From Shewanella mesophila (GTDB lineage Bacteria; Pseudomonadota; Gammaproteobacteria; Enterobacterales; Shewanellaceae), in assembly GCF_019457515.1 (NCBI RefSeq), contig NZ_CP080421.1:2852001-2916000 (forward strand): a stretch of DNA of 64,000 nt, given 5' to 3'. Shown one piece after another: positions 38,101-48,676 of this stretch (position 1 is its first letter; every line of letters starts with the position of its first letter). The notes below the pieces were generated by a model. The model was not told the DNA's origin. It ran no database searches and was given only the letters and a program-made list of their open reading frames with translations. The translations under genes were made by a program, and so were the position numbers.

Positions 38101-39036
38101 ACCACCAGAACCGGTAGCAGCACCTGGATAGGGACTAATCGCTGTCGGGTGGTTATGGGTTTCAACCTTCATCAAGATATGCATAGGTTCGGTATGGTAG
38201 GCATACACCCCACTTTTTTCTGGGAAAAACCGCCCTGCAACAGAACCTTCCATCACGGCGGCATTATCTTTATAGGCAGACAATACGTGATCTGGGGTCT
38301 TTTCGAAGGTGTTCTTAATCATTTTAAACAATGATTTAGGTTGAACCTCACCGTCGATAGTCCAATCGGCATTAAAGATTTTATGACGGCAATGTTCTGA
38401 GTTGGCCTGAGCAAACATCATGAGTTCAACGTCATTGGGATTACGATTAAGACGGACAAAGTTCTCGACTAAATAATCAATCTCGTCGGCAGCTAAGGCA
38501 AGGCCTAACTCAAGGTTGGCTAACTCTAGGGCGCGCTTACCTTCACCAAGAATGTTCACACTAGTGACTTTAGCTGGATCGGTACGGGTAAACAGTGCGA
38601 TAGCCTGTTCAAACTCGGCTAAGATAACTTCAACCATGCGATCATGCAGCAAGCCTGCTAGCTGTTTTTGCTGTTCATCGTTTAACGGCTCACCTTGTAC
38701 ATAGTAGGCAATACCACGCTCTAAACGCTTAACTTTATTCAGTCCACAATTGTGGGCAATATCGGTGGCTTTGGATGACCATGGAGAGATGGTTCCAGGG
38801 CGAGGAGTGACAAAATACAGTGTGCCTTCTGGAGCATGTGCTTCGATAGCTGGTCCATAGGTTAACAATTTCGCTAGTTGTTCGGTCTCACTAACAGCTA
38901 AAGCATCAGTTAAATCGGCTAAATGAACAAATTCAGCATAGATATCTGTTATAGGAAGTGCTGCGTTTTCACAGGCTTCCATCAACTTTTGAACTCTAAA
39001 TGCTGATAGTGCAGGGGCTCCGCGGATGATCTCCAT
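35155..39036 (-). CDS. purL: Phosphoribosylformylglycinamidine synthase PurL
   Basis: The large single-chain enzyme of the fourth step of purine synthesis, converting FGAR to FGAM with glutamine and ATP. The 1293-residue protein matches the enterobacterial form throughout: [48 protein letters not shown] [20 protein letters not shown], and a C-terminal glutamine amidotransferase domain (about 1040-1293) with nucleophile Cys in [12 protein letters not shown] and the [10 protein letters not shown] region. A GTG immediately precedes the ATG and could serve instead. A TATAAT -10 box lies 49 bases upstream on the minus strand (39085-39090). Monocistronic, divergent from mltF. Confidence 0.98.
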   Translation of the reverse strand: MEIIRGAPALSAFRVQKLMEACENAALPITDIYAEFVHLADLTDALAVSETEQLAKLLTYGPAIEAHAPEGTLYFVTPRPGTISPWSSKATDIAHNCGLNKVKRLERGIAYYVQGEPLNDEQQKQLAGLLHDRMVEVILAEFEQAIALFTRTDPAKVTSVNILGEGKRALELANLELGLALAADEIDYLVENFVRLNRNPNDVELMMFAQANSEHCRHKIFNADWTIDGEVQPKSLFKMIKNTFEKTPDHVLSAYKDNAAVMEGSVAGRFFPEKSGVYAYHTEPMHILMKVETHNHPTAISPYPGAATGSGGEIRDEGATGRGSKPKAGLTGFSVSNLKIPGFVQPWEGDYGKPERIVNALDIMTEGPLGGAAFNNEFGRPALVGYFRTYEQEVASHNGVEVRGYHKPIMLAGGLGNIREEHVQKGEITVGAKLIVLGGPAMNIGLGGGAASSMASGQSSEDLDFASVQRENPEMERRCQEVIDRCWQMGEDNPIQFIHDVGAGGLSNAFPELVNDGERGGRFELRNVPSDEPGMSPLEIWCNESQERYVMSVAPENLEIFTKICERERAPFAVVGEATEERHLSLSDTHFDNKPIDLPLEVLLGKAPKMSRDVISKKAQSPALKQEGIELQEAVRRVLRLPTVAEKTFLITIGDRSVTGLVNRDQMVGPWQVPVADCAVTASSFDTYSGEAMSLGERTPLALLDFGASARMAVAESIMNIAGTDIGSFKRIKLSANWMSAAGHPGEDAGLYEAVKAVGEELCPELELTIPVGKDSMSMKTAWQDNGVDKTVTSPMSLVITAFGVVQDIRNTVTPELRSDKGETELLLVDLSRGNNRLGGSCLAQVYSQLGDSAPDLDDPALLRGFFDVTQKLVAEQSVIAYHDRSDGGLLTTLVEMAFAGNTGLNVNIGALSGSYLERLFNEELGAVIQVSAADAGAIKAQYQAAGVACYSIAKPVAGDTISITDGDTEVLVESRTELRTIWGETTYRMQAMRDNPECALEEFTLKQVADAPGLTVDLKFDPSEDVAAPYILKGAAPKMAILREQGVNSHLEMAAAFDRAGFESRDVHMSDILSGRISLEEFQGLAACGGFSYGDVLGAGEGWAKSILFNARAREQFSRFFERQDSFALGVCNGCQMLSNLKDIIPGTEHWPHFVRNRSERFEARFSLVEVQKSPSLFFEGMEGSRMPIAVSHGEGRAEFASPEALLAAEASGTVALRFVDGHGNIATQYPENPNGSPNALTGICNSDGRVTIMMPHPERVFRTVANSWHPDEWGEDSPWMRMFRNVRAKLG

Positions 39037-39359
39037 CACGTCTATTCACCTTATATTTATAATTGCAGGGTCAGATCTGGCGCTATTATAGGGAAATGTC
39101 ATACACAAATCATCCGTAGAGTCGCCTCAAAACAAAGTTTCCCGATATTTATTATCACCATAAACAGAAAACAGCTTTGTGTGATAAAGAAACTGACGCA
39201 GACGACAAAAATTGCTCCATAATTAAGGCATAGTGATGGGCAAAACCCTACCATGATCTCAATAACACAAGCATTGATGCTCAAGCGTTATCCCGTTTTA
39301 ATCCCCTTGTGATATAATTGTCGACTGCCTTAAAAAAACAGATAAAAAATAGAGCTTTA

Positions 39360-40793
39360 ATGAAAAAAATGTTGTTTATCCTTAGCTGCTTGATATTACT
39401 GACTGCCTGTCAGCAAGCGGCTGTGGAAGCAACAAAAGTCTCGCCCATTGTTAAACCTAAAACCGAATTAAATGTAGGTACCCTATACGGGGCACAAATC
39501 TATGTCACAACCGGACAAGGTTTGGCAGGGTTTGACTACGAGATGGCGGATCGATTTGCGCAGCACTTGGGACTAGACCTCAATATGCGGGCCTACGCCA
39601 ATATTAATGAACTTTACCAAGCCCTGAAACAAGGCGAGATTGATCTCATTGCAGCAGGACTTGCCGATACTAACAATCGGCGCGAACAATTCCGATTAGG
39701 CCCACCGCTCTATTATGTCAATCAAGTGTTGGTATATAAACAAGGCGCCAAGTATCCAACCGATATCAGCCAGCTCGATGACAACGTTACCGTTATCGCC
39801 GATTCCTCGTTTATTGAAACCTTAGCCAATCTACAAAAGATGTATCCCGAACTGGTTTGGGATCAGCAGAGCGATAAAGACAGTGAAGAGCTATTAGCCA
39901 TGATCGCTCGCGACGAAATCAGCTACACCTTGGCCGATTCGACAACGTTTGAGATCAATCGCCGTTATATGCCAGAGCTCAGAGCTGGACCCGTTTTGCG
40001 TGAAGATCAAGCCATTGTCTGGCTACTACCCGCCAACAATAGCGATCGCCTCATGAGCGAATTGTTAAGCTTTTGGCATGAGCAAAAGCGGATCGGTACC
40101 CTCGCCCATTTGAACGAAAAATATTTTGCTCACGTTAAACGATTCGACTACGTGGACACCCGCGCATTTCTGCGCGCTATCGATAGCAAGTTACCTAAGT
40201 ATCGAGATCAATTTCAACAATATGCGGGCGATCTCGATTGGAGAAAACTCGCGGCGACCGCATATCAAGAGTCACATTGGAACCCCAACGCTCGCTCACC
40301 TACGGGAGTTCGTGGTTTGATGATGCTAACGCTCCCCACCGCTAAACAAATGGGCATTAGCAATCGTCTCGATCCAGTACAGAGCATCAGAGGCGGCGCT
40401 AAATATCTTAACGATATTTTAACGCGACTACCCGAATCCATTCCGGAAAATCAACGAATGTGGTTTGCCCTAGCCTCTTATAACATCGGCTACGGCCATG
40501 TTGAAGATGCGCGTAAGTTGGCGCAATCTATGGGACTCGATCCCAGTGCATGGCGGGATCTCAAACAGGTGCTTCCCTTATTACAAAAACGAAAATACTA
40601 TAAGCAGACGCGTTATGGTTATGCCAGAGGTAGCGAAGCGGTACATTATGTCGATAACATTAGACGCTACTATGATACATTGGTGTGGATTGATAATCAG
40701 AACCAAGAATTACAACACGATTTGATGGATGACACTCAGCAGACCGCTGAGAAAAAAGAGGATGACCAGCTTGTTGGCGCGGCGCCTCAATAA
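39360..40793 (+). CDS. mltF: Membrane-bound lytic murein transglycosylase MltF
   Basis: MltF cleaves peptidoglycan glycan strands at the outer membrane with release of anhydro-muropeptides. ATG 39360 gives a lipoprotein signal [19 protein letters not shown] (Cys17). A solute-binding-protein-like regulatory domain (about 45-265, [20 protein letters not shown]) is followed by an SLT catalytic domain (about 280-450) with Glu304 in [19 protein letters not shown]. Length 477 aa is normal. It is divergent from purL, a conserved neighbour pair in gammaproteobacteria, and may be co-transcribed with the small ORF that follows. Confidence 0.96.
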   Translation: MKKMLFILSCLILLTACQQAAVEATKVSPIVKPKTELNVGTLYGAQIYVTTGQGLAGFDYEMADRFAQHLGLDLNMRAYANINELYQALKQGEIDLIAAGLADTNNRREQFRLGPPLYYVNQVLVYKQGAKYPTDISQLDDNVTVIADSSFIETLANLQKMYPELVWDQQSDKDSEELLAMIARDEISYTLADSTTFEINRRYMPELRAGPVLREDQAIVWLLPANNSDRLMSELLSFWHEQKRIGTLAHLNEKYFAHVKRFDYVDTRAFLRAIDSKLPKYRDQFQQYAGDLDWRKLAATAYQESHWNPNARSPTGVRGLMMLTLPTAKQMGISNRLDPVQSIRGGAKYLNDILTRLPESIPENQRMWFALASYNIGYGHVEDARKLAQSMGLDPSAWRDLKQVLPLLQKRKYYKQTRYGYARGSEAVHYVDNIRRYYDTLVWIDNQNQELQHDLMDDTQQTAEKKEDDQLVGAAPQ

Positions 40794-40844
40794 AAGAGCA
40801 TTGCAGCGTAAAGGGATGGCTGCCAAAACTTAAGGAGCGTGAAT

Positions 40845-40979
40845 ATGAAAAAAAGAACACTCAGTAATTTATCTTCAAGGCGCAGAACTCAGATAAAAGT
40901 ACGCCACCAACAAACAATGAACCGACAGAAGCATTTTTTCACTTTTATCAAACAATCTGCCAACGAAACATTCTCATAA
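40845..40979 (+). CDS. 44-residue basic small protein, unknown
   Basis: ATG 40845 is preceded by AAGGAG at ideal spacing. The frame encodes MKKRTLSNLSSRRRTQIKVR and then HQQTMNRQKHFFTFIKQSANETFS. It is strongly basic (many Arg/Lys in the first 30 residues), has no membrane span, and could bind nucleic acid or ribosomes; that is only an inference from charge. It lies 51 bases after mltF on the same strand and converges on tadA. I do not recognise the family, but the ribosome site is better than that of many neighbours. Confidence 0.5.
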   Translation: MKKRTLSNLSSRRRTQIKVRHQQTMNRQKHFFTFIKQSANETFS

Positions 40980-40998
40980 ACCACAATCAACCAAGGGC

Positions 40999-41508
40999 TT
41001 AATTATCGAGCCCTTGCTGTTTCTCAGTCATTTTTAACGCTTTTTTCTCACGTCGACGTCGGCGAAAAAATGCACTTAACTGTTCGCCACACTCCAGTGC
41101 TAATACGCCGCTGGTCACCTCCAGTTGATGATTAAAACCACCAAAGCGCACCAGATCTAACACACTCCCTGCGGCGCCGGTTTTTTGATCGGCAGCGCCA
41201 TAAACCAAACGCCCTATTCGAGCGTGCACCATAGCGCCAGCGCACATAGCGCATGGCTCTAACGTGACATAAATGGTGGTATCGAGTAGGCGATAATTGG
41301 TTAATGCCTGACCTGCTGTTCGAATACAGTTCATCTCAGCATGGGCACTCGCATCATGCTGACAGATATTAAGATTAAAACCTTCGGCAATAATTTGATC
41401 ATCTTTAACCAGTACGGCGCCAACAGGAACTTCACCCGCTTCTTCTGCCTTTGCCGCCAATGCTATCGCTTGGCGCATAAAATAGATATCTCTCTCTTCT
41501 TGAGACAA
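40999..41508 (-). CDS. tadA: tRNA-specific adenosine deaminase TadA
   Basis: TadA converts the wobble adenosine of tRNA-Arg(ACG) to inosine. The 169-aa protein has zinc ligands His56 (in SAHAEMNC, with proton-shuttle Glu58) and Cys86/Cys89 (PCAMCAGAM). The tail is basic (RRRRREKKALKM). The start appears to be TTG at 41508, behind GGAGAG; an ATG 30 bases later would shorten the conserved N-terminal helix. It sits downstream of guaA, convergent with the small basic ORF. Confidence 0.95.
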   Translation of the reverse strand: MSQEERDIYFMRQAIALAAKAEEAGEVPVGAVLVKDDQIIAEGFNLNICQHDASAHAEMNCIRTAGQALTNYRLLDTTIYVTLEPCAMCAGAMVHARIGRLVYGAADQKTGAAGSVLDLVRFGGFNHQLEVTSGVLALECGEQLSAFFRRRRREKKALKMTEKQQGLDN

Positions 41509-41649
41509 ATCACTCTCTCCATCTATGACGACAACACTGGTTGCCAGAACAGACTAAAACCAAACTCGGACCAAACTCGGACCAAACTCAAAGCAAAGCT
41601 AGGACAACTCGTTACACTCAATACTAGAACTAGTCACATCAACCACAAA

Positions 41650-41675
41650 AAAGGGGCATATTGCTATGCCCCTTT
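41650..41675. terminator. Terminator of guaBA
   Basis: AAAGGGGCATA-TTGC-TATGCCCCTTT is a perfect 11-bp stem, 22 bases beyond the guaA stop; on the minus strand it runs into TTTTTG. The 41510-41580 stretch beside it has a short repeat of GACCAAACTCG, with no evident role. Confidence 0.92.
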
Positions 41676-41696
41676 GTTCAAGCTATCACAGCAAGA

Positions 41697-43274
41697 TTAT
41701 TCCCACTCAATGGTCGCAGGCGGCTTACCTGAAATATCGTAAACCACACGAGAAATACCGTCGATTTCATTGATGATGCGGTTTGATACGCGGCCCAAGA
41801 AATCATAAGGTAGATGCGCCCAATGTGCAGTCATAAAGTCGATGGTTTCTACCGCACGTAGCGAGACAACCCAATCGTACTTACGACCATCACCCATAAC
41901 GCCCACAGAGCGAACTGGTAGGAACACGGTAAACGCTTGGCTCACCTTGTTGTAAAGGTCCGCTTTATGCAGCTCTTCAATAAAGATAGCATCGGCGCGG
42001 CGCAGCAAGTCGCAATACTCTTTCTTCACTTCACCCAGCACGCGAACACCAAGACCTGGTCCAGGGAACGGATGACGATAAAGCATATTGTAAGGCAAGC
42101 CTAACTCGAGACCAATCTTACGCACTTCATCTTTAAACAACTCGCGAAGCGGCTCAACTAAGCCAAGTTCCATATCGTCTGGCAAACCGCCAACGTTATG
42201 GTGCGACTTAATCACGTGAGCCTTACCCGTCGCACTGCCCGCAGATTCAATCACATCAGGATAAATAGTCCCTTGTGCCAACCATTTAGCATTAACGCAT
42301 TTTTTAGACTCTTCATCGAAAATATCGACAAACACTTTACCAATGATCTTACGCTTAGCTTCTGGTTCGGCTTCACTGGCAAGGGCATCGAGGAATCGAT
42401 CTTCAGCATCGACATGAACGATATTAAGTCCGAAGTGATCGCCAAACATCTCTAACACTTGATCGGCTTCATTGAGACGCAATAAACCGTTATCAACAAA
42501 CACACAAGTTAACTGTTTGCCGATAGCGCGGTGCAGTAGCATAGCCACAACCGATGAATCTACGCCACCAGACAGACCCAAGATAACTTCATCATCGCCA
42601 ATCTGCTGCTTTAAACGCGCAATAGCATCTTCAATAATCGATGATGGTTTCCAGTTAGCTTCGCAGCCACAGATCCCCAGAGCAAAATGCTCTAACATAC
42701 GTTGACCCTGACGAGTATGAGTCACTTCTGGGTGGAACTGAACGCCATAGAAACGCTTCTCTTCATTTGCCATCGCAGCAAATGGACAGGTTTCAGTGTT
42801 AGCAACCGTAATGAAGCCCTCTGGAATTTCAGAGACCTTATCACCGTGACTCATCCACACATCAAGTAACGCCTTGCCGCTGTCGCTCACCGCATCTTCA
42901 ATGCTTTTAAATAGCTCTGATGGTGCTTGCACCTCAACTTGAGCATAACCAAACTCACCTTCACCGACACCTTGGATCACTTTACCGCCAAGTTGTTCAG
43001 ACATGGTTTGCATGCCGTAACAGATCCCAAGTACAGGAACACCGGCGTTAAACACATATTCAGGTGCACGTGGCGAGTTTTCGGCAGTGACACTTTCAGG
43101 GCCACCAGCAAGAATAATACCGTTAGGTGCAAACTCTTTGATTTGCGCTTCAGACACATCCCATGCCCAAAGTTCACAGTAAACACCGATCTCGCGGATA
43201 CGGCGGGCAATCAATTGCGTGTACTGAGATCCAAAATCGAGAATGAGGATCTTATGATCATGAATATTGCTCAT
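41697..43274 (-). CDS. guaA: GMP synthase GuaA
   Basis: GuaA aminates XMP to GMP using glutamine. The 525-aa enzyme has an N-terminal class I amidotransferase domain with Cys85 (VLGICYGMQ), His181 and Glu183 (FHPEVTH), an ATP-pyrophosphatase domain with the P-loop LSGGVDSSV (about 234-242), and the C-terminal dimerisation domain ending in PPATIEWE. It follows guaB in the usual guaBA operon with a 104-base gap containing a hairpin. Confidence 0.98.
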   Translation of the reverse strand: MSNIHDHKILILDFGSQYTQLIARRIREIGVYCELWAWDVSEAQIKEFAPNGIILAGGPESVTAENSPRAPEYVFNAGVPVLGICYGMQTMSEQLGGKVIQGVGEGEFGYAQVEVQAPSELFKSIEDAVSDSGKALLDVWMSHGDKVSEIPEGFITVANTETCPFAAMANEEKRFYGVQFHPEVTHTRQGQRMLEHFALGICGCEANWKPSSIIEDAIARLKQQIGDDEVILGLSGGVDSSVVAMLLHRAIGKQLTCVFVDNGLLRLNEADQVLEMFGDHFGLNIVHVDAEDRFLDALASEAEPEAKRKIIGKVFVDIFDEESKKCVNAKWLAQGTIYPDVIESAGSATGKAHVIKSHHNVGGLPDDMELGLVEPLRELFKDEVRKIGLELGLPYNMLYRHPFPGPGLGVRVLGEVKKEYCDLLRRADAIFIEELHKADLYNKVSQAFTVFLPVRSVGVMGDGRKYDWVVSLRAVETIDFMTAHWAHLPYDFLGRVSNRIINEIDGISRVVYDISGKPPATIEWE

Positions 43275-43342
43275 GGTTTACCTTATATCTTTCAAATTAT
43301 CGCTAGTGACCGATATCAATATCGGCAGATCAAATTAACAAA

Positions 43343-43367
43343 AGGCAGCGTCATTTTAACACTGCCT
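43343..43367 (-). terminator. Hairpin between guaB and guaA
   Basis: On the minus strand AGGCAGTG pairs with CGCTGCCT (one G-U) across nine bases and is followed by TTTTG. This could be a partial terminator or attenuator lowering guaA relative to guaB. A 7-bp-armed palindrome CCGATAT-CA-ATATCGG (43310-43325) lies just downstream in the same gap. Confidence 0.5.
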
Positions 43368-43378
43368 GATTTCAATCT

Positions 43379-44845
43379 TTATGACCGGCTACGGTAGTTA
43401 GGGGCTTCTTTACTGATGGTGACATCATGTACATGAGACTCACCCATGCCAGCCGATGTTACCTTCACAAATTCCGCCTGCTCGCTCAGATCTTTAATGG
43501 TAGGACAACCCGTTAGGCCCATACATGAACGCAAACCACCCATATACTGATGGATGATCTCTTTAAGCTTACCTTTGTAAGGTACGCGACCTTCGATGCC
43601 TTCTGGTACTAGCTTGTCAGCGGCGTTATCAGTTTGAAAGTAACGGTCTGATGACCCTTGCGTCATGGCGCCAAGTGAACCCATACCGCGGTATGACTTA
43701 TAGGCACGGCCATTGTGCAGTTCAGTTTCACCAGGAGCTTCGTCAGTACCAGCGAACATAGAGCCAGCCATGATGCATGACGCGCCAGCGGCTAACGCCT
43801 TAGCTAAGTCACCAGAGAAACGAATACCACCATCGGCAATCACTGGAATATCTAGGTGCTTAACGGCAGCAGCAGCATCGGATACTGCGGTAATTTGTGG
43901 CACGCCCACACCCGTCACGATACGAGTAGTACAGATAGAGCCAGGACCAATACCCACCTTAACCGCGTTAACGCCAGCTTCCACTAAGGCTAGCGCACCT
44001 TCTGCCGTTGCGACGTTACCGCCAACAATTTGTAGATCAGGGTACTTAGCGCGAGTATCTCGAATACGTTGTAACACGCCCTCAGAGTGGCCGTGTGATG
44101 AATCGATTAGCAATACGTCGATACCAGCAGCAACAAGCGCATCAACACGCTCTTCATTACCGGCACCAGCGCCAACAGCGGCACCAACGCGTAGACGACC
44201 AAACTCATCTTTACAGGCGTTTGGCTTCTCTTCGGCTTTTTGGAAATCTTTGACAGTGATAAGACCTTTTAGTCGATAATTCCCATCGACCACTAGGACT
44301 TTCTCAACGCGGTGAGCATGCATCAGCTTTTGCACTTCGTCGAGTGGCGTCCCCTCTGGCACAGTGACAAGGCGCGCTTTCGGCGTCATCACTTGCTCAA
44401 CGGTACGGCTCCAATCAGTGATAAAACGGACATCACGACCAGTAATTATACCCACCAATTCGTTCGCATCATCAACAACTGGATAGCCAGCAAAGCCATT
44501 CTTTTGTGTCAGTATTTTTAGATCTGCAAGTGTTGTCGAAGGCGTTACCGTTACAGGTTGCTGAACGATACCCGCCTCATAGATCTTCACTTGGCGAACT
44601 TGCTCGGCTTGCTGCTCTATACTCATGTTCTTATGAATAAAACCAAGGCCACCTTCTTGCGCCATCGCGATCGCAAGACGTGCTTCAGTCACGGTATCCA
44701 TGGCTGCAGACACAATTGGCATATTGAGTTCTATTGTTTGGGTTAAACGAGTCTTAAGAACAGCAGTGTTAGGGAGTACAGTCGAATGTGCAGGAACAAG
44801 CAAAACATCGTCAAAGGTTAGTGCTTCTTTTTTTAAACGTAGCAT
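43379..44845 (-). CDS. guaB: Inosine-5'-monophosphate dehydrogenase GuaB
   Basis: GuaB oxidises IMP to XMP, the committed step to GMP. The 488-aa protein has the beta/alpha barrel interrupted by two CBS domains (about 90-205). The catalytic loop is [18 protein letters not shown] with Cys305, and a flap follows with SSDRYFQ. AGGGG-type ribosome site before ATG 44845. First gene of guaBA, divergent from xseA with a 119-base gap, the usual gammaproteobacterial arrangement. Confidence 0.98.
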   Translation of the reverse strand: MLRLKKEALTFDDVLLVPAHSTVLPNTAVLKTRLTQTIELNMPIVSAAMDTVTEARLAIAMAQEGGLGFIHKNMSIEQQAEQVRQVKIYEAGIVQQPVTVTPSTTLADLKILTQKNGFAGYPVVDDANELVGIITGRDVRFITDWSRTVEQVMTPKARLVTVPEGTPLDEVQKLMHAHRVEKVLVVDGNYRLKGLITVKDFQKAEEKPNACKDEFGRLRVGAAVGAGAGNEERVDALVAAGIDVLLIDSSHGHSEGVLQRIRDTRAKYPDLQIVGGNVATAEGALALVEAGVNAVKVGIGPGSICTTRIVTGVGVPQITAVSDAAAAVKHLDIPVIADGGIRFSGDLAKALAAGASCIMAGSMFAGTDEAPGETELHNGRAYKSYRGMGSLGAMTQGSSDRYFQTDNAADKLVPEGIEGRVPYKGKLKEIIHQYMGGLRSCMGLTGCPTIKDLSEQAEFVKVTSAGMGESHVHDVTISKEAPNYRSRS

Positions 44846-44964
44846 GGCAACATCTCCCCATGTAGGTGATATAAGAGGTAAAATATTGCGGCGGGATTAT
44901 ACCTTGCATATTGGGCTTGGTAAATGGAAAATAGTAAAAAAGTCGCTTTAGTTGCAAAATTTCT

Positions 44965-46293
44965 ATGAATATGCCGAAAAATAATGTTTACACCGTGTCT
45001 CGCCTCAATGGAGAGGTCAGACAACTTCTCGAAGGTGAACTGGGGAGGATCTGGCTAGAAGCTGAGATCTCCAACTTTTCGGCGCCCAGTTCTGGTCATT
45101 GGTATTTAACCCTAAAAGATAATTACGCCCAGATCCGCTCGGCGATGTTCAAGGGCAAAAATCGCAGTGTCACTTTTAGACCAGCCAATGGACAACAGGT
45201 CTTAGTTAAAGGTTCCATTAGCGTTTACGAGCCTAGAGGCGACTATCAACTGATCATCGATTCTATGCTCCCCGCAGGTGATGGTTTATTAGCCCAGCAG
45301 TATGAAGCGCTAAAAATGAAACTGGCTGCCGAAGGCCTATTTGCAGCAGACACTAAGCGACCACTGCCCGATAACATTCAACGTATCGGAGTGATCACCT
45401 CTGCAACGGGCGCTGCAATTAGAGATGTACTGCACGTACTCAAACGCCGCGATCCCTCGATAGAGGTGATCATCTATCCAGCGCCTGTCCAAGGCGAACA
45501 TGCTGACCGCGCGATTTGTCACGCCATTATGCAAGCTAATGACCGCAATGAAGTCGACCTATTATTAGTCACCCGCGGCGGCGGTTCATTAGAAGATCTA
45601 TGGTGCTTCAACAGTGAAGCGCTTGCCCATACAATCTACAACAGTGCGCTTCCTATTGTTTCAGCGGTCGGTCATGAGGTCGACACCACCATTAGCGACT
45701 ACGTTGCCGACCTTCGCGCCCCGACGCCCTCAGCAGCGGCTGAGCTACTGTCACAAGATGCCTTAAGCAAAAGCGATAAGCTTATTATGGCAATGATCCG
45801 CCTAAAACAGGGCTGGCAACATTACCGTTTAAAGCAGCAGCAACGCTTTAGCATGATCGAGCATCGTTTACACCGGCAAGATCCCAAGCGCCAGTTACAA
45901 CAATATGAACAGCGCTTCGATGAGATGCAGCTCAGACTCGAATCGGCGATCAATGCCAGACTGGCAAGATTGAATATGAGCAGTCAAGGGTTAGCCCACC
46001 GTTTAGCCCAGCAATCCCCAACTAACCGTTTAAAGCTAGAACACAATCGATTAAGTTTTTTAAGTCAAAAGCTCAACAAGGCGATGCAAACACGGTTATC
46101 TGATGCCAAAACGGCATTGACGCACACAGCCCATCAATTGGACACCGTCAGTCCACTTGCGACCCTTAGCCGAGGTTACAGTATTACCCTAGACATCAAT
46201 GGAAAAGTGGTTCAGAAGGTTACCGATGTTAACGCAGGCGACAGACTAACCACTAAGCTCATCGATGGTGAAGTGCAATCGACAGTGTTATGA
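44965..46293 (+). CDS. xseA: Exodeoxyribonuclease VII large subunit XseA
   Basis: XseA is the catalytic large subunit of exonuclease VII, which degrades single-stranded DNA from both ends. The 442-aa protein has an N-terminal OB-fold ([35 protein letters not shown]) and the catalytic core with [40 protein letters not shown] and [21 protein letters not shown] long coiled-coil region and a C-terminal LSRGYSIT segment follow. Normal length. The repeat island begins right after its stop. Confidence 0.97.
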   Translation: MNMPKNNVYTVSRLNGEVRQLLEGELGRIWLEAEISNFSAPSSGHWYLTLKDNYAQIRSAMFKGKNRSVTFRPANGQQVLVKGSISVYEPRGDYQLIIDSMLPAGDGLLAQQYEALKMKLAAEGLFAADTKRPLPDNIQRIGVITSATGAAIRDVLHVLKRRDPSIEVIIYPAPVQGEHADRAICHAIMQANDRNEVDLLLVTRGGGSLEDLWCFNSEALAHTIYNSALPIVSAVGHEVDTTISDYVADLRAPTPSAAAELLSQDALSKSDKLIMAMIRLKQGWQHYRLKQQQRFSMIEHRLHRQDPKRQLQQYEQRFDEMQLRLESAINARLARLNMSSQGLAHRLAQQSPTNRLKLEHNRLSFLSQKLNKAMQTRLSDAKTALTHTAHQLDTVSPLATLSRGYSITLDINGKVVQKVTDVNAGDRLTTKLIDGEVQSTVL

Positions 46294-46312
46294 CTGACGG
46301 CTAAGTTAGCCT

Positions 46313-46678
46313 AAAAAGTGTTCTGGCCTTGGAGTGAAGGGGCTAACATTTTTGGCTTGTAACATTTAGCTGTGTTGATTTTTACTTCGCTGATGGCAGA
46401 GTTGACCTTCATGGTTTTGAATTGCTTGCCGCAGGTGAAGCGCATGGATGCGCAAATGTCGTGATCACAGGATGTGAAAGAGCGACCAATTCATGCAGGT
46501 ACTTCTTCTGCACGGTGAGTGAAGCGTAGCTTCGTGCTTACGAACGAGAGGCATGGACGCCGAACTGGCTTTTAGACATGGACGTTGTTCGAGCACTTCC
46601 ATGTGAGCTCTACCTCGGCATATATGTCACGGAAGGTCACAGCCGCACCTACACCGACTTTTCTATCTCTTCGATTTA
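46313..46678 (+). repeat. Dispersed repeat, copy 1 (divergent)
   Basis: The left end (AAAAGTGTTCTGGCCTTGG, then TGAAGG, AACATTT and AGCTG blocks) matches the left end of copies 2 and 3. The right end (ACACCGACTTTTCTATC then TCTTCGATTT) matches the common right end. The middle (about 46515-46620) instead matches the inverted copy 4 at 48994-49201 for about 100 bases. So it is a mosaic of modules shared within one repeat family. No gene is supported inside it. Confidence 0.75.
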
Positions 46679-46692
46679 ACCTTGTGAGAAGG

Positions 46693-46943
46693 TTTTGGAC
46701 AAAAGAATACAGGCCTTCGAATGAAGGTGTTGGCATTTTTCTGGTTTAACATTTGGCTGAATTAGTGTTGGTGGAATATCTTTGAAATTTGTATCTTCAC
46801 TGTAACTAATCGCCTGTCCGGCGAGGAGTGTGCAGATACTGCTGCTACACGCCGTCAATCCATCCGTGGAGGCTCGACGATGGCATCCCTGCCATCAACG
46901 TCCGCAGCCGCATCTACACGGGGTCATTTTATCTCTTCGATTT
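46693..46943 (+). repeat. Dispersed repeat, copy 2
   Basis: This 251-base unit runs from TTTTGGACAAAAG to CTCTTCGATTT. It is identical to copy 3 except for about three bases, and starts 292 bases before it. It contains palindromic pieces (CCTTC-GAAT-GAAGG and GATGGCA-TCCC-TGCCATC). Open frames on either strand lack ribosome sites and are repeated with it, so I read them as non-coding. Confidence 0.9.
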
Positions 46944-46984
46944 GGCCTTTCGGGTATCAGTCTGACAATCAAAAGTTAAATCAT

Positions 46985-47235
46985 TTTTGGACAAAAGAAT
47001 GCTGGCCTTCGAATGAAGGTGTTGGCATTTTTCTGGTTTAACATTTGGCTGAATTAGTGTTGGTGGAATGTCTTTGAAATTTGTATCTTCACTGTAACTA
47101 ATCGCCTGTCCGGCGAGGAGTGTGCAGATACTGCTGCTACACGCCGTCAATCCATCCGTGGAGGCTCGACGATGGCATCCCTGCCATCAACGTCCGCAGC
47201 CGCATCTACACGGGGTCATTTTATCTCTTCGATTT
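46985..47235 (+). repeat. Dispersed repeat, copy 3
   Basis: Near-identical to copy 2 (about 248 of 251 bases), spaced by 41 bases. The left-end sequence TCATTTTTGGACA appears once more at 47273, again 292 bases on, followed by unrelated sequence, so a further unit was probably lost or truncated. The pattern suggests a recent tandem duplication. Confidence 0.9.
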
Positions 47236-47389
47236 AGCTTTATTTTGTATCCACAGGTCTGTCAATGGTGAATCATTTTTGGACATAAATGATTTAGGAC
47301 TAAAGCTCTAAATTAGGGAGTATTGATTAGGAAAAGTATGGCAATCGGATGTACGGTAACGCTTTGCCGTTTGAGTAACTTGTTTTGCC

Positions 47390-47953
47390 TTAATTACAAA
47401 CATCCATACTTTCAATCTCTTTCACAGACTTACCAGAAATGGAATCTTTACTATAGTGATATTTAACGTATTTAAGGACATCTACCTTGAACGAAGAGCC
47501 TTTGACGCAGAATCTCCATTGTTCACCATCTTTATATAAAATTGATTCTTCGTGATATCCAACATAACCGACATAACCATATCCAGTTTTCTCTAGCACA
47601 GAGCCGTCTACCAGTTTAAAAATATCATCGCTTTTTTTATCGATTTGGACTTCGTAGGCTTCAGTAGGTTGCCTTTTCGCAATCTCTAATTGAATCATCG
47701 CTTCTAGCTGTTCTGGATTTTTTAGCTCAGTTATAGCAAGAGTTACTAGCTCTTTCTTTTTCTCATCGAACATTGCAAGTATTGGTATACATACACCACT
47801 TATATTTGAGTCAGGGTAATCCTTGCTATAAATGGTGCTAGTTTTACATTCACCTTTATCATTTGGTAAATAAGCACCAACAAAATTCGCAATTTCTCCT
47901 GCTTGGCAAACTGGTGACACAATCAAAGCTATAGCAGCCAAAAAATATTTCAT
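47390..47953 (-). CDS. Secreted protein of unknown function
   Basis: A 187-aa protein with a Sec signal peptide (MKYFLAAIALIVSPVCQA, cleavage after QA). The mature part has cysteines in GECKTS, SGVCIPIL, WRFCVKG and the final DVCN, which could form two disulfides. No recognised domain. The gene is AT-rich and lies in the repeat-flanked island with the next gene. It may be periplasmic or secreted. I cannot assign a function. Confidence 0.7.
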   Translation of the reverse strand: MKYFLAAIALIVSPVCQAGEIANFVGAYLPNDKGECKTSTIYSKDYPDSNISGVCIPILAMFDEKKKELVTLAITELKNPEQLEAMIQLEIAKRQPTEAYEVQIDKKSDDIFKLVDGSVLEKTGYGYVGYVGYHEESILYKDGEQWRFCVKGSSFKVDVLKYVKYHYSKDSISGKSVKEIESMDVCN

Positions 47954-47977
47954 TCGATTCTCATAGGATATAATGCT

Positions 47978-48622
47978 TCAATTAGCTGGCGCGTCAGCGG
48001 TCGATTGGATTGACTGGTCAGTTTCAACTGGGCTATACAGCAACACGGAAACAAACACCAATGAAATAGCCATGATCATTGGCATAATCCAGTTCTTTGC
48101 AACGCGAAATGATTTTTCACCACGCTTTACCCTTTTCCATTCGCTTTTCAAAATTTCTTGCGAATAAGATGATGCGTTTTCAATTGCTATAAGAGCATCA
48201 CTATAATCCAGCCCTTTCTCGACATTTATTTGATTCTGGGTAGAAGTAGCCAAATCCAATAGTCTGTTTAGCTCAGCGTGTTCATCTTCATTGGGGTTAA
48301 GCCTAAGTTTGACACGATACAGTGCTTCAGCTCCTTCGAATCGCATTTTACCAACTTGTTCTTTACTGAAGCGAAAGTTTAGAACATCTTCATCTGAGCG
48401 GTGCGGGCTTCGTGCCTCTTGCATAACTCTACATAAAGCTCTAGCCGACGAAAAGAATACTGCTAAGTCACCTCTTAACCCATCTATCCAAGCCTGCCTA
48501 AAGTCAGAAGTTTTTTGTTCCTTACTGAGAGTCAGGTTAATAAATGCAATTAACGATGTAATTAACGCGGCAACTACTGTAGCAATTGGCGCAAGCGGTA
48601 CATTTGAAAAGTCGATTTTCAT
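47978..48622 (-). CDS. Membrane protein of unknown function
   Basis: From ATG 48622 (MKIDFSNVPLAPIATVVAAL) the protein is 214 aa. It has an N-terminal membrane helix at about 9-30, a cytoplasmic helical domain (FRQAWIDGLRGDLAVFFSSA, EGAEALYRVKLRLNP), and a second helix near the C-terminus (about 172-194, WIMPMIMAISLVFVSVLLY). The AGGAG site is unusually close to this ATG, so the start is uncertain; the frame is open upstream to 48676. The two-helix layout with a long soluble middle is seen in several poorly known accessory proteins, some in defence islands. The family is not recognised. It is 24 bases upstream of the secreted-protein gene on the same strand, so they may form an operon. Confidence 0.65.
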   Translation of the reverse strand: MKIDFSNVPLAPIATVVAALITSLIAFINLTLSKEQKTSDFRQAWIDGLRGDLAVFFSSARALCRVMQEARSPHRSDEDVLNFRFSKEQVGKMRFEGAEALYRVKLRLNPNEDEHAELNRLLDLATSTQNQINVEKGLDYSDALIAIENASSYSQEILKSEWKRVKRGEKSFRVAKNWIMPMIMAISLVFVSVLLYSPVETDQSIQSTADAPAN

Positions 48623-48676
48623 TCTCCTAAGAAACCAACAATATATTAGGCTGAATTCCGAATAAGAACAGGTCAC

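Noticed and set aside
46693..47235. Tandem repeats as a CRISPR array
   Set aside because: Units are 251 bases, not 25-40, with one short gap and no cas genes.
46676..47311. Open frames inside repeat copies (for example MTACSSSICTLLAGQAISYS on the minus strand)
   Set aside because: They are duplicated with the repeat, lack ribosome sites and change length with flanking sequence.
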